From Saprospiraceae bacterium (lineage in GTDB: Bacteria > Bacteroidota > Bacteroidia > Chitinophagales > Saprospiraceae), in NCBI GenBank assembly GCA_026129545.1, contig JAHCHX010000001.1, positions 2,665,501-2,729,500 on the forward strand: a stretch of 64,000 nucleotides of DNA, read 5' to 3'. Made by a program: the position numbers and the translations under genes. A model generated the notes under the pieces. It saw nothing but the letters and a program-made list of their open reading frames with translations, did no database searches and was not told where the DNA came from. The first letter of the stretch is position 1. Each line of letters opens with the position of its first letter. Below, piece by piece: positions 17,601 through 26,005 of this stretch.

Positions 17601-17628
17601 CGGATTTTGAAGTGGCCGTGACGGGGAG
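17601..17628 (+). repeat. Direct repeat, right copy, flanking the toxin-antitoxin module
   Basis: The sequence starting cggattttgaagtggccgtg matches 16875-16902 with three differences. It lies between the antitoxin promoter and the stop of the restriction enzyme gene. Confidence 0.6.
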
Positions 17629-17653
17629 GATTTCTATCCACGCAGTATTTAAG

Positions 17654-18739
17654 TCAAGCAAATTGTTTCAAATCAATCTTTTGCATTTCTTTCTTGAGAA
17701 AAAGCACTAGACTTTCAGAGTTCATTTTCAAAATTGGATGTTCGAACCCGGCGGAGATTTTCAAAATCTGAGCAATCTCCTTGACCCAATGTGTCATGGA
17801 CATTTGAACAATATTACCTTCAATTCGCTTGGCAAGTTCTGTGATTCTGCTGCTTTCGCCTATTCGGTCTATCAGAATTATCGTTGACATAAAATGCTGT
17901 GTTCTCCCAAAATCCATTTCTCTTTCAAAACGGGAAACTTTGTCGAGTGAGATTTCTGTGTTTCCAGGCCCGATGAAACCAATATCAAACCGTACGCCGC
18001 GTCCAGGTTTTATGAGCAGAGTAGCATCGCTTTCTCGTTTGTCGCCGCGTTCCGAGAGCCAAAACACCTTTTTCGATTCGGTTGAAATTTTCGGGTCAAT
18101 TTTTTTGAATCCAAAAATTGTTAAAAGGCTGCCCAAGATTAATTTTTCAAATAACTTGCCATACATGGATTTTTCTGAGCCTCTCACAGCAAGTGTTTGT
18201 GCGCCGATAGCAAGAAATAGACGTAGAATTGCTTGTAAATTGAGCGGATAATTTTCTTTATCAACAGTGATTTGCCCGACAATTTCCCCAAACTCCTCAA
18301 CAGTTTGAGTGACTGCATTCGACAAAGCGTTGTCTAACTCCTTTAAATATTGAGTCAGTTCGTTGTGGTCACTGCGCAGTACATTCTGTATGCTTTTACC
18401 CGTCAGCCCGATAAACCACTGCAAATACATTTTGTGTTCTTGAGAAAGCTTCTCTGTGGTTAGTTCACTGCTGGCCAGTTCAGATATCTGTTTTTCAAAA
18501 TTTTTGATGTCTTTTGAAGCTCGCAGAAAGCTGACAAGCAATGCTGCATTTGACAAAAAAATCCGCCTTTGAGTCAATCCTTCCGTGAGCGAACGCACAT
18601 TTCCACCACATAAAATTGACACAACAACTTCGCGCATGATATCTTGTCCAATACGGTCAATCATCTGTCCGCCAGAGTATTTGGCAATCGAAATTCCAAA
18701 TTTCGGGATGTGCTTTGCAAGGGACTCTTTCTCTTTCAT
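17654..18739 (-). CDS. Type II restriction endonuclease, CfrBI-like
   Basis: The 361-residue protein lies two bases behind a DNA methyltransferase gene on the same strand. Its C-terminal half resembles the CfrBI restriction endonuclease family (target CCWWGG): RESDATLLI at 235-243, then RFDIGFIGPGN and SLDKVSRFERE (250-274), and VQMSMTHWVKEIAQILKISAGFEHPI near the end. The N-terminal half is helical. The Asp, Glu and Lys in RFDIGF...EISLDK could form a PD-(D/E)XK-type site, but I cannot assign catalytic residues with confidence. The ATG at 18739 is chosen because it follows the methyltransferase stop; a GTG 17 codons upstream would overlap that gene. It is more AT-rich than neighbouring genes, a sign of transfer. 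Confidence 0.72.
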   Translation of the reverse strand: MKEKESLAKHIPKFGISIAKYSGGQMIDRIGQDIMREVVVSILCGGNVRSLTEGLTQRRIFLSNAALLVSFLRASKDIKNFEKQISELASSELTTEKLSQEHKMYLQWFIGLTGKSIQNVLRSDHNELTQYLKELDNALSNAVTQTVEEFGEIVGQITVDKENYPLNLQAILRLFLAIGAQTLAVRGSEKSMYGKLFEKLILGSLLTIFGFKKIDPKISTESKKVFWLSERGDKRESDATLLIKPGRGVRFDIGFIGPGNTEISLDKVSRFEREMDFGRTQHFMSTIILIDRIGESSRITELAKRIEGNIVQMSMTHWVKEIAQILKISAGFEHPILKMNSESLVLFLKKEMQKIDLKQFA

Positions 18740-18741
18740 TT

Positions 18742-19920
18742 TCAAAACAATGAAGCTTGTCGGACGGGTGCAGGTTCGGTATTGAGCCAATTCACATCTG
18801 TGGTCTCACTTAAAAGCCAATCGTGAATGTCGTCTTTAATAATTTGCAGGTATTCAGGGTCTTGCTCAAATAACACAAAACGTCGGCCAAGTTTGACAGC
18901 CGCTTTTCCGACTGTCCCCGTTCCTGCAAAGGGGTCAAATACCACATCATTCTTGAAGGAGTAATATTTGATGACCTTTTCAGCCAATTCAAGTGGGAAA
19001 ATCGCCGGATGCTTTGAGTGGTAAGCCGGATGGATTTTCCAGAGGTTAGTTGTCTCGTAACCGTCCTCGATTTTAGATTCTTCTACTAACTTTTGGTCTG
19101 GATGCTTGCGGATATGCCAATCAATTAGTTTATCAGTTTTTTTCCGATAAACTAAGAGGTACTCCGTGACTGGGACAGGCTTGTACTGCAACGGATTCCG
19201 GTCGGCGGCAAATCTTCTTCCTCGTCCTGTCGCCCAGCCTGCACCTTCTGGTTTTACCCAGTGAATGTCGTCAATAAACTCAAAATTTTCCTCTATAAAA
19301 AGTTTGTGAAAGTCAAATGGTACAGCCAATCTCTTAGATGCTTCGTTTCGATTTGAACGCCGAATCAATACCGGAGAAATGTTCATCACAAAAAACCGCC
19401 CTTCATTCAATACGCGGTGGCATTGGTGAATTATTTTCTTGATTTTCAACAGATACTCTTCGTAGGAAAGGTATTCAGCGTACTCAGGTCGAGCGTTGTA
19501 ATATGGCGGTGAAGTGAAAATCAAGTCAATGGATTCGTTCGGTGTTTCTTGCAAAAGCAACTCGGAATCGCCAAACCCAACAGTGTTTCGCAAGTTGGAA
19601 ACTTTGGGCAAAGCACTGTTGCCATTTGAATGTCCATTGTGATTGACAGTAGGTTTCCTGCCTAAAAGTCTCGATTCGAGGATATCGGGATTAGTGGTTT
19701 TTTTTTCGTTTATTAATGTTGAAATCGCATCAATCACAATTTCTCCAATATTCTCTTTTTGCTTGGAAAGCACCGGGACCCGCCAAATGTGATAACGGTC
19801 GTCAATCTCGGGCAATCCGAATTCAACGGCATTATCTAAATCATACAAAGCCAGATATTCTTTAGAAACTTGCTTGGCTTGACTGACTTCGGTAATTCGA
19901 TAGCGGCTTCTCTTGTCCAT
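18742..19920 (-). CDS. Site-specific DNA methyltransferase, probably N4-cytosine
   Basis: This 392-residue enzyme transfers a methyl group from S-adenosylmethionine to an amino base. Motif IV is TSPPYYNAR (136-144); the SPPY form is typical of N4-cytosine methyltransferases. Motif I, FDPFAGTGTVGKAA, comes later (near 335), so the motif order is permuted (beta class). Between them is the probable target-recognition region (HWVKPEGAGWATGRGRRFAADRNPLQ). The ATG at 19920 (MDKRSRYRIT) is preferred; an in-frame ATG 10 codons earlier is less likely as it overlaps the -7 box. It is first in the operon, so the host is methylated before the nuclease is made. Confidence 0.88.
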   Translation of the reverse strand: MDKRSRYRITEVSQAKQVSKEYLALYDLDNAVEFGLPEIDDRYHIWRVPVLSKQKENIGEIVIDAISTLINEKKTTNPDILESRLLGRKPTVNHNGHSNGNSALPKVSNLRNTVGFGDSELLLQETPNESIDLIFTSPPYYNARPEYAEYLSYEEYLLKIKKIIHQCHRVLNEGRFFVMNISPVLIRRSNRNEASKRLAVPFDFHKLFIEENFEFIDDIHWVKPEGAGWATGRGRRFAADRNPLQYKPVPVTEYLLVYRKKTDKLIDWHIRKHPDQKLVEESKIEDGYETTNLWKIHPAYHSKHPAIFPLELAEKVIKYYSFKNDVVFDPFAGTGTVGKAAVKLGRRFVLFEQDPEYLQIIKDDIHDWLLSETTDVNWLNTEPAPVRQASLF

Positions 19921-19937
19921 TGTATTTTGTTTGACTG

Positions 19938-19945
19938 CAAATGTA
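19938..19945 (-). promoter_or_regulatory. Probable -7 box of the restriction-modification operon
   Basis: The reverse strand reads TACATTTG, 17 bases before the methyltransferase ATG, in the 38-base space behind smc. Confidence 0.4.
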
Positions 19946-19958
19946 ATCAATTCCCAAA

Positions 19959-22900
19959 CTACCCCGCCTCAAACACCATCGCCTCGTGCCCCAACTTCCT
20001 GAAATCCACGGGCGTGACGGCTGACACCCCCTGTTCGGGCATATACACCCCGTAAATCGTGTCCACCGCCGCCATGGTCGCTTTGTTGTGGGTGACGACA
20101 ATGAACTGTGAATCAGCGGAAAACTGGCGGATGATGCGGTTGAATTTCTCGATGTTCGCGTCGTCGAGCGGCGCGTCCACCTCATCGAAGATGCAGAAGG
20201 GCGCGGGCTTCAGGAGGTAGAGCGCGAAGAGCAGGGCGGTGGCGGTGAGCGTCTTTTCGCCGCCGGAGAGTTGGGCGATGGTCTGCGGGCGCTTGCCTTT
20301 GGGCTTGGCGATGATGTTGATGTCCGATTCGAGGGGCGCGTCGGGGTTGGTGAGCAGGAGGTCGGCGGAATCGTCCTCCGTGAATAGCGTGCGGAACACG
20401 CCGATAAAGTTTTCGCGCACCTGGGCGAAGGCTTCGAGGAAGCGGGCGGTGGCGGTCTCCTCGATTTCCTTCATCGTCTGCACGAGGTTTTCTTTGGCCG
20501 CGAGAATGTCGTTGCGCTGCCCGGCGATGGTGTCGTAGCGCTCCTTGATTTCGTTGTAGGCTTCGATGGCCATCGGGTTGACTTCGCCGTAGGTGTCGAG
20601 GCGGCGTTTGAGGTTATTTACCTCGCGCTCGAGGGTGTCGCGCTGGTAGGCCGGGTCGGGTTCCTGGTTAATCACGTCGTTGACGCCGAGGCCGAATTCC
20701 GCCCGCAACCGCTCGCCGATGGCCGTGATTTCAAATTTGACGTCGGAAAATTTTTCCTTCAAACGGTTCACCAAACCCTGCAAATCCTGCTGCTGGCGGA
20801 AGTTGTCGCGCTGCTTGTTTTCGAGTTCGTGGATTTCGTTGCGGGCTTTGAAATACGTTTGTTCGACGGCGCTGAGCGAGGTTTCCTTTTCCTTTTTTTC
20901 CAAATAAGCCGCCTGTAAATCCGTCTCAATCTGCTGAATTTCAGCCTCGATGAGTTGAATTTCGTCGGCGTTGCGTGCCAAAGTCGTTTGCGCGGAAGCC
21001 TGCGTTTGGCGAAGTTCTTCGCGGCGTTTTTCCCGAAAGGTCAATTCCTGCCGGAAGGCGTTGACCTTGTTTTGCTGGCGAATGAACTCGATGTTTTGCT
21101 GGTTGAACGCCGCGCTCGTTTGGCTCAAATGTTCGGCCACGTCGCGGAAGGAGCCGTCAGCGTTGGCGAGTCGCTCGCGGACGGCGGTGGCGGCGCGGGT
21201 TTTCTCTGCCAACTGTTTTTCGATGGCCGCGTTGCTTTCGGTGAGCGCCGCAATGCGCTCGTTGGCATCGCCGGCCTGTGCGTCGAAATTGGCGACGAAA
21301 GCGGCGATGTTGTCCAACTTGGCCTGCATCCCGGCCTTCTCCTGACCGAGGCGATTGAGGCTCTCGCGTTCGCGTTGGAGCAGGGTGCTCTGGTCGGCGT
21401 TTTTCAGGCTTTGCAGGTGGGCGCGCAGCGTGGCGAGTTGGCTGTTGAGTTGGTTTTCAGTGGTTTCGAGTTTTTTTATTTCATTTTCTAAAATCTCTAG
21501 GTTCTTTTTCCGGCCAATTTTTTTGCCTTCAAAAAGGCCGACGGAGCCGCCGGAGACGCTGAATTTGCGGCGAACATAAGTGCCGGATTTGGATAAAACC
21601 GTCAGGTCGGGATTGGGAATTAGGGACGGCAAAGCGGGGTCGTCTGAAATGACGACATTCTCCAATAGGAACTCCACCAGCGGCCGGTACTGCGCCTCCA
21701 CCTCGACCAATTCCACCGCCCTGATGCCGCCGGGCAGCAAAGCCAACGGCGCAGCGTAGTCGCGGAAAGCGTCGAGCAGGAAGAAGTTGGCGCGGCCTTT
21801 CTGGCTCTGGCCGAGTAGGGCGATGGCCTTGGCCGCCTCGTCCACGTTGGGCACCACATAGTAGTTGAGGTATTGCTCCAAATAGTTTTCGATGACGACG
21901 CGGTATTCTTCGCGGACGTAAATCAGGTCGGAAAGCAGGGGGCAGTTTTTCGCCCAGTCTTTTTGCTGGCTCAAAAACTTGATGCTCTCCGGGAAACCTT
22001 CGAGCGACTCCACCATGCTCTTGGTGAGTTTGTACTCGTTGCGGCGGGCGTCGAGTTGGCGGTTGTGGGCGGCGATTTTTTTGAGCAACTCGTCTTGCTG
22101 CTGCTCGGCGGCGGCGATGTCGGCTTTGCGTTTGGTTTCGGAGGCTTCCAAGTCTTTTATTTTCTTGAGTTGCGCTGCTTCCGACTTGTCCTGTTCGGCG
22201 ATGTTTTTTTCCAAAACCTTCATCTCCTCGCGGCGTGTGGCAATGTCGCCGAGGGTGCGCTCCACGTCGCGGCGGAGGTTTTCGATTTGGTTGGTCTGAA
22301 TGGCTTTGGTTTTTTCCAACTCGACGATTTCGCGTTCCAAACCTTGTTGTTCTTTCACGAATTCGTCGAGGTTGCCTTTCAAGAGGTTGTGGTCGGCGCG
22401 AACTTTTTCCAACAATTTTTGCGCTTCGGAAAGGGCGGCTTCGAGTTCGGCCTCGAGGTTTCGCTCGTAGTTCAGGTCGGTCTGGTAGCCTTCGATTTCG
22501 GTATCGAGTGTGCGCAACTGGTTGGTATTGTTGGCGATTTGGTCGTTGAGGCGTTGCAGGTCGTTGGCGACGAAGGAGCGTTTTTGTTCCAGCATCGCCT
22601 TTTCGTTTTCCTTACCGCGAATGCGCCCGGTGAGGCGGTTGACCTCCTGCTGTTGTTCGCTGAGCGAGGTTTCCTTGTCCACGTGGCTCTTGCGTTTGGC
22701 CTCGATGTCGGCTTCCAAAAGCCGCGACATGGCCTCGGTGGAGCGGTAGTTGTCCTCTTCGCGGGCGATTTGGGTTTCCAAATCTTTGAAGGTTTTTTTG
22801 TGTCGGGCGAGGTTGTGGACGGCGAGTTCGATGCTGAGTTTTTTGTACTCGTCCTTGAGGTCGTAGTATTTGCGGGCGCGCTCGGCTTGTTTTTCGAGTT

Positions 22901-23510
22901 TTTTGAGTTGGTCTTCGATTTCAAACAACAAATCCTCCACGCGGTCGAGGTCGGCGGCGGTGGCTTCGAGTTTTTGCTGGGTTTCGTGTTTGCGGGCTTT
23001 GTATTTGCTCACGCCGGCGGCCTGCTCGAACATCCGGCGGCGCGCCTGCTCGCGGTCGCTGAGCAGGTCTTCGACCATGTTGAGCGCGATAATCGCGTAA
23101 CTGTCGGCGCCGATGCCCGTGTCGAGGAAGAGCGAAGTGATGTCTTTGAGGCGGCAGGTGACGCCGTTGAGGCGGTATTCGCTCTCGCCGGAGCGGTAGA
23201 GGATGCGGCTGATGCTGACCGTGCCGTAGTCGGTGGGGAGGACGTTTTTGGTGTTGTCGAAGGTCAAAGTGACCTGCGCCATCTGGCCTTCTTTGCGTTT
23301 TTTGGTGCCGTTGAAGATGACCGACGACATTTTGTCGAGGCGGAGTTCGCGGCTTTTCTGCTCGCCGAGCACCCAGCGGATGGCATCCACTACATTGCTT
23401 TTGCCGGAGCCGTTGGGGCCTACTACGCCGGTCACGTCGGCGTTGAAGTGGAGGACGGTTTCGTTGGCAAAACTTTTAAATCCCTTGATTTCTAATGATT
23501 TGAGCCGCAT
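19959..23510 (-). CDS. smc: Chromosome segregation protein SMC
   Basis: SMC is the ATPase core of condensin, which organises and segregates the chromosome with ScpA and ScpB. The 1183-residue protein has the N-terminal Walker A (GPNGSGKSN, residues 32-40), a long coiled coil, a central hinge (about 500-680, with LGQSQKGRANFFLLD), a second coiled coil, and the C-terminal signature LSGGEKTLTATALLFAL with Walker B FCIFDEVDAPLDDAN. All ATPase motifs are intact. It is a single gene here; scpA and scpB are not adjacent. A long hairpin lies just upstream of the start. Confidence 0.98.
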   Translation of the reverse strand: MRLKSLEIKGFKSFANETVLHFNADVTGVVGPNGSGKSNVVDAIRWVLGEQKSRELRLDKMSSVIFNGTKKRKEGQMAQVTLTFDNTKNVLPTDYGTVSISRILYRSGESEYRLNGVTCRLKDITSLFLDTGIGADSYAIIALNMVEDLLSDREQARRRMFEQAAGVSKYKARKHETQQKLEATAADLDRVEDLLFEIEDQLKKLEKQAERARKYYDLKDEYKKLSIELAVHNLARHKKTFKDLETQIAREEDNYRSTEAMSRLLEADIEAKRKSHVDKETSLSEQQQEVNRLTGRIRGKENEKAMLEQKRSFVANDLQRLNDQIANNTNQLRTLDTEIEGYQTDLNYERNLEAELEAALSEAQKLLEKVRADHNLLKGNLDEFVKEQQGLEREIVELEKTKAIQTNQIENLRRDVERTLGDIATRREEMKVLEKNIAEQDKSEAAQLKKIKDLEASETKRKADIAAAEQQQDELLKKIAAHNRQLDARRNEYKLTKSMVESLEGFPESIKFLSQQKDWAKNCPLLSDLIYVREEYRVVIENYLEQYLNYYVVPNVDEAAKAIALLGQSQKGRANFFLLDAFRDYAAPLALLPGGIRAVELVEVEAQYRPLVEFLLENVVISDDPALPSLIPNPDLTVLSKSGTYVRRKFSVSGGSVGLFEGKKIGRKKNLEILENEIKKLETTENQLNSQLATLRAHLQSLKNADQSTLLQRERESLNRLGQEKAGMQAKLDNIAAFVANFDAQAGDANERIAALTESNAAIEKQLAEKTRAATAVRERLANADGSFRDVAEHLSQTSAAFNQQNIEFIRQQNKVNAFRQELTFREKRREELRQTQASAQTTLARNADEIQLIEAEIQQIETDLQAAYLEKKEKETSLSAVEQTYFKARNEIHELENKQRDNFRQQQDLQGLVNRLKEKFSDVKFEITAIGERLRAEFGLGVNDVINQEPDPAYQRDTLEREVNNLKRRLDTYGEVNPMAIEAYNEIKERYDTIAGQRNDILAAKENLVQTMKEIEETATARFLEAFAQVRENFIGVFRTLFTEDDSADLLLTNPDAPLESDINIIAKPKGKRPQTIAQLSGGEKTLTATALLFALYLLKPAPFCIFDEVDAPLDDANIEKFNRIIRQFSADSQFIVVTHNKATMAAVDTIYGVYMPEQGVSAVTPVDFRKLGHEAMVFEAG

Positions 23511-23526
23511 TTTCTTCGGGTTGTCC

Positions 23527-23573
23527 GCCGGAATGGTATTCCGGCTCGCTCACTGCCGGAATACCATTCCGGC
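23527..23573. repeat. 19-bp perfect hairpin upstream of smc
   Basis: Arms 23527-23545 (gccggaatggtattccggc) and 23555-23573 are perfect complements around a nine-base loop. Each arm is itself nearly palindromic (ccggaat-ggt-attccgg). It begins 17 bases before the smc start codon and would lie in the smc leader if transcription starts above it. Confidence 0.7.
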
Positions 23574-23702
23574 GTACAAAAAGTGGGCGAAGATAGGGAG
23601 CGGTTGGGGAAAACGGGAGGGGAAGTTTTTAACAATATCCCGAAAACGACCACTAACTTACCTTGCTCAAATTGTTTTCCCTCGCAAAAAGCCCCCCCCG
23701 CC

Positions 23703-23948
23703 ATGCCAGCCGCCACCGCACGAATCATCCTGTCCTTTGACAAAGAAAAAGCGTTTTTGGAAATGCTCGTACAGTTCGACTTTGTTAAAGTCGAGTCGAA
23801 GGAGGAATTGCTGCGCCGCTTCACTCAGAACGCGCCCCCAAAAGTGCTGTTCACCGAAGTTGATGTCGTGCATGAAGTGATGGAGCATCATGTTTTTGAC
23901 AGGATTTACAGGATGGATGAGGCGGCTTCGCAGCGAAGAATCCTGTAA
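23703..23948 (+). CDS. Small hypothetical protein ending in a dispersed repeat
   Basis: I do not recognise a family. From the ATG at 23703 the frame encodes 81 residues beginning MPAATARIILSFDKEKAFLE, followed by a helical acidic stretch (SKEELLRRFTQNAPPKVLFTEVDVVHEVMEHH). The last 17 or so residues (VFDRIYRMDEAASQRRIL) are encoded by the hairpin repeat at 23893-23970, so the natural C-terminus has probably been replaced by the insertion. A short cytoplasmic protein of this kind beside no partner could be an orphan antitoxin-like gene; that is a guess. The coding call rests on composition and start placement only. Confidence 0.5.
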   Translation: MPAATARIILSFDKEKAFLEMLVQFDFVKVESKEELLRRFTQNAPPKVLFTEVDVVHEVMEHHVFDRIYRMDEAASQRRIL

Positions 23949-23970
23949 ATCTTGTAAATCCTGTCAAAAA
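23893..23970. repeat. Dispersed hairpin repeat (family GACAGGATTTACA), copy 1
   Basis: Left arm tttttgacaggatttaca-ggat and right arm atcctgtaaatc-ttgtaaatcctgtcaaaaa are inverted around a GC-rich loop. A second copy with the same arms and a different loop lies at 52897-52984. Confidence 0.75.
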
Positions 23971-24022
23971 TCAATGTCTGCTGTCCTGTCCAAGTTTTTT
24001 CAAATTTCCTTCATCGAGCGCG

Positions 24023-25048
24023 TCAAAGCGCCAGCACTTTTGCCTTCATGCCCTCTTTCTTAGCTTCCAGAAATTGTGCCGCCACTTCCTGCACCGTCTG
24101 CTCCAAGGGGCGGTATTGGAAGCCAAAAACGGAGCGCGATTTGGCATTGTCGTAGTAAAAGCTCGATACGCTGCTACGCGCACTTTCTTTGGTGACGACA
24201 GGTTCCGCGCCCAGCAATTTCTCTTTCAGCCATTCCACCCGCCAAGCCACCTCTGCGAGGAGGGGTGTCACTTTGATAGGGGGAGGCTTGGTGCCCAAGG
24301 CGTTGGCAATCATCTCAAAGAGCTCGCGGAAGGACGCGTTGTGGGCATTGAGGATGTAGCGTTCGCCCGAAATATCGCTTTCGAGCAGGAGGAGCATGAA
24401 TTGAGCCACATCGCGCACATCCACGAAGCCTCCCCTGCCTACTGGCCAGAATTTCAGCCCTTTGTCTATCTGGCTGAAAAATCGCGGCGACCCCGCCTCC
24501 CAAAAGCCGCTTCCGAGTATGACGGCGGGGTTCACAATGGCTACCGGCAACCCTTCGGCATGGGCACGCCACACCTCTTGCTCGCTTAGGTATTTGCTGA
24601 TGGCATAGCGGCTGTTGCCTTTGCTTTGCACCCATTTGGAGGTTTCGTCCAACCGTGGGCGGGTCTTGGAGCGGCCAAATGCCGCGATGCTGCTGACGTG
24701 AATCAATTTTTGGATGCCAAAATCCAAGGCGAGATTGACGATGTTCGTCGTGCCGTCCACATTGGTCTTTTGGAGGCGCTCCGCGTCGCGGGGGTGGAAG
24801 GAGCTGATGGCCGCGCAGTGCATGATATGGGTGACACCCTGATAGGCGTCTTCCAATGCCACGATGTCGGTGACATCGGCCTCGAACCATTCCACCTCGG
24901 AAGCAGCTTCCTGTACCAAGTCCATCGGGCTGGAGGCCCGGCGCAGGGCGCGAACGCGGTAGCCTTTTTTCACCAACAGCCGCACGAGATAGGAGCCAAG
25001 GAATCCAGTGCCGCCCGTGACCAGAATGAGGGAGTCCTTTGTTGTCAT
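24023..25048 (-). CDS. NAD-dependent epimerase/dehydratase (extended SDR)
   Basis: The 341-residue protein is an extended short-chain dehydrogenase of the dihydroflavonol-reductase/hopanoid HpnA-like group. Visible are the cofactor loop VTGGTGFLGSYLV (10-22), HVSSIAAFG with the active Ser, and YAISKYLSEQE with Tyr and Lys intact. Substrates of this group include sugar nucleotides, sterols and aldehydes, and cannot be told here. Its ATG overlaps the stop of the upstream cytochrome c gene (ATGA), so the two are translationally coupled; a redox link between them is possible. Confidence 0.9.
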   Translation of the reverse strand: MTTKDSLILVTGGTGFLGSYLVRLLVKKGYRVRALRRASSPMDLVQEAASEVEWFEADVTDIVALEDAYQGVTHIMHCAAISSFHPRDAERLQKTNVDGTTNIVNLALDFGIQKLIHVSSIAAFGRSKTRPRLDETSKWVQSKGNSRYAISKYLSEQEVWRAHAEGLPVAIVNPAVILGSGFWEAGSPRFFSQIDKGLKFWPVGRGGFVDVRDVAQFMLLLLESDISGERYILNAHNASFRELFEMIANALGTKPPPIKVTPLLAEVAWRVEWLKEKLLGAEPVVTKESARSSVSSFYYDNAKSRSVFGFQYRPLEQTVQEVAAQFLEAKKEGMKAKVLAL

Positions 25049-25407
25049 TGCTTGCTAACTAATGTTTGCGTGTACTCGGCCACTGCTTTTATTTCCTCCG
25101 GTGTGAGTATTTCATTGAAAGGCGTCATCAATTTTTTGCCGTAAGCGATGATGTTGATGCGTTCTTCGAGCGTCAGGGTGGTGGCGGTGAGGTCTTTGGC
25201 GCCGTTGAGTCCGAGCTTGCCGTCGGCTCCGTGGCAGAGGACGCAGTATTGGCGAAAGATGGCCATGCCATCGGGTGTGAGGGCAGGGGCGTTGTTGGCT
25301 GCCTGAGCGGCGCTGGCGCGGCGGTTGATTTGTTCTTCGGCTGAGCCACAGGCAACGAATAGGGCGGCGATGCTCAGGAGCAGGATGTGTGGGTTGCGCG
25401 TATGCAT
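25045..25407 (-). CDS. Small c-type cytochrome lipoprotein
   Basis: The 120-residue product has a lipoprotein signal ending in ALFVAC and one haem c attachment site, YCVLCH. The rest fits the cytochrome c CBB3-type fold (TPDGMAIFRQYCVLCHGADG, LTLEERINIIAYGKKLMTPF with the axial Met, LTPEEIKAVAEYTQTL). It is an electron carrier tethered in the periplasm. The ATG at 25407 begins the signal peptide; the open frame extends 47 codons upstream without protein-like sequence. It is first in a two-gene operon with the epimerase. Confidence 0.9.
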   Translation of the reverse strand: MHTRNPHILLLSIAALFVACGSAEEQINRRASAAQAANNAPALTPDGMAIFRQYCVLCHGADGKLGLNGAKDLTATTLTLEERINIIAYGKKLMTPFNEILTPEEIKAVAEYTQTLVSKQ

Positions 25408-25582
25408 GTTCTTAGTTGCTGGAAAAAAAGTTAGGCACGAGAAACTCGCAAAGGTGTGCGCGGGTTTTTGATTTTTGGTAAAAAATGGGTCAAGTGGCAG
25501 GTTCAGAAGCATGAGAGAGGGATGGCCATCGAGCAAAAAAAAATTCAAAAATGTCGAAACACTTAGAACCCTAAAACCATCG

Positions 25583-25590
25583 TATATTTG
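25583..25590 (+). promoter_or_regulatory. -7 box in front of the candidate small RNA
   Basis: TATATTTG on the plus strand, with no protein gene on that strand for several kilobases downstream, which makes an RNA product likely. Confidence 0.45.
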
Positions 25591-25596
25591 CCCTTA

Positions 25597-25755
25597 GTAT
25601 TTGGCCAAAACTTTTGCGGGCGAAACTTCGTTTTGCTCTCCGGTCAATCAAAGATGCCTTACCAAATCTTTTTTCGACACTTCATCACCATTTGTTCATA
25701 GTGTTTGTTTTTTGTTTTGTCCCTGTTAAGTAGCAATATTTAACAGGGTTTTTTG
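25597..25755 (+). ncRNA. Candidate small RNA of unknown class
   Basis: A transcript starting a few bases after the -7 box at 25583-25590 would end at the hairpin terminator at 25721-25755, giving about 155 nucleotides. Inside is a local hairpin (gcgaaac-ttc-gttttgc, near 25619-25635). It could also encode a 15-residue peptide (ATG at 25654, stop at 25699-25701, MPYQIFFRHFITICS). I cannot match it to a known RNA family by eye; 6S-like RNA and a leader peptide are both open. Confidence 0.4.
25721..25755 (+). terminator. Rho-independent terminator of the candidate small RNA
   Basis: A nine-base-pair stem (ccctgttaa with ttaacaggg) and a ten-base loop are followed by six T on the plus strand. 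Confidence 0.75.
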
Positions 25756-25890
25756 TGTGTTTTTGGCTTTTGAGGCAAAGAATTGTTGGTCAGGCGATAT
25801 TTTTTTTGCTTGTTTGGGAAATTTTTTCTTTTTGGCACACGTTTGGGAGTTCAAATTGTAGCTTCATACAATAGAAACGGTTTAGTGAAA

Positions 25891-25926
25891 AAGCCCGTGG
25901 CAAACGCGCCACGGGCTTCTTTTTTT
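25891..25926. terminator. Strong hairpin terminator, probably bidirectional
   Basis: An 11-base-pair GC-rich stem (aagcccgtggc with gccacgggctt) is followed by cttttttt on the plus strand and by five T on the minus strand. It most likely ends the minus-strand SulP-carbonic anhydrase operon, whose last stop is at 26006. Confidence 0.75.
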
Positions 25927-26005
25927 GCTTCTGTATGGGGCGAGGTATGGTCTGCTATGTCGTTTTTTTGAAAAAACACTGTCACGAGCTGTAATGGAGA
26001 AGGTT

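Larger units (their letters stand above)
25408..26005. other. 600-base intergenic region with two terminators and a promoter
   Basis: No protein gene longer than about 60 codons is credible here. It holds a TATATTTG box, a candidate small RNA and two strong hairpin terminators, described separately. Confidence 0.6.

Noticed and set aside
21873..23495. Long plus-strand open frame (540 codons) opposite smc
   Set aside because: It lies fully inside smc, whose motifs are complete, and its product is a repetitive Phe-Val-Gly-rich sequence typical of an antisense frame.
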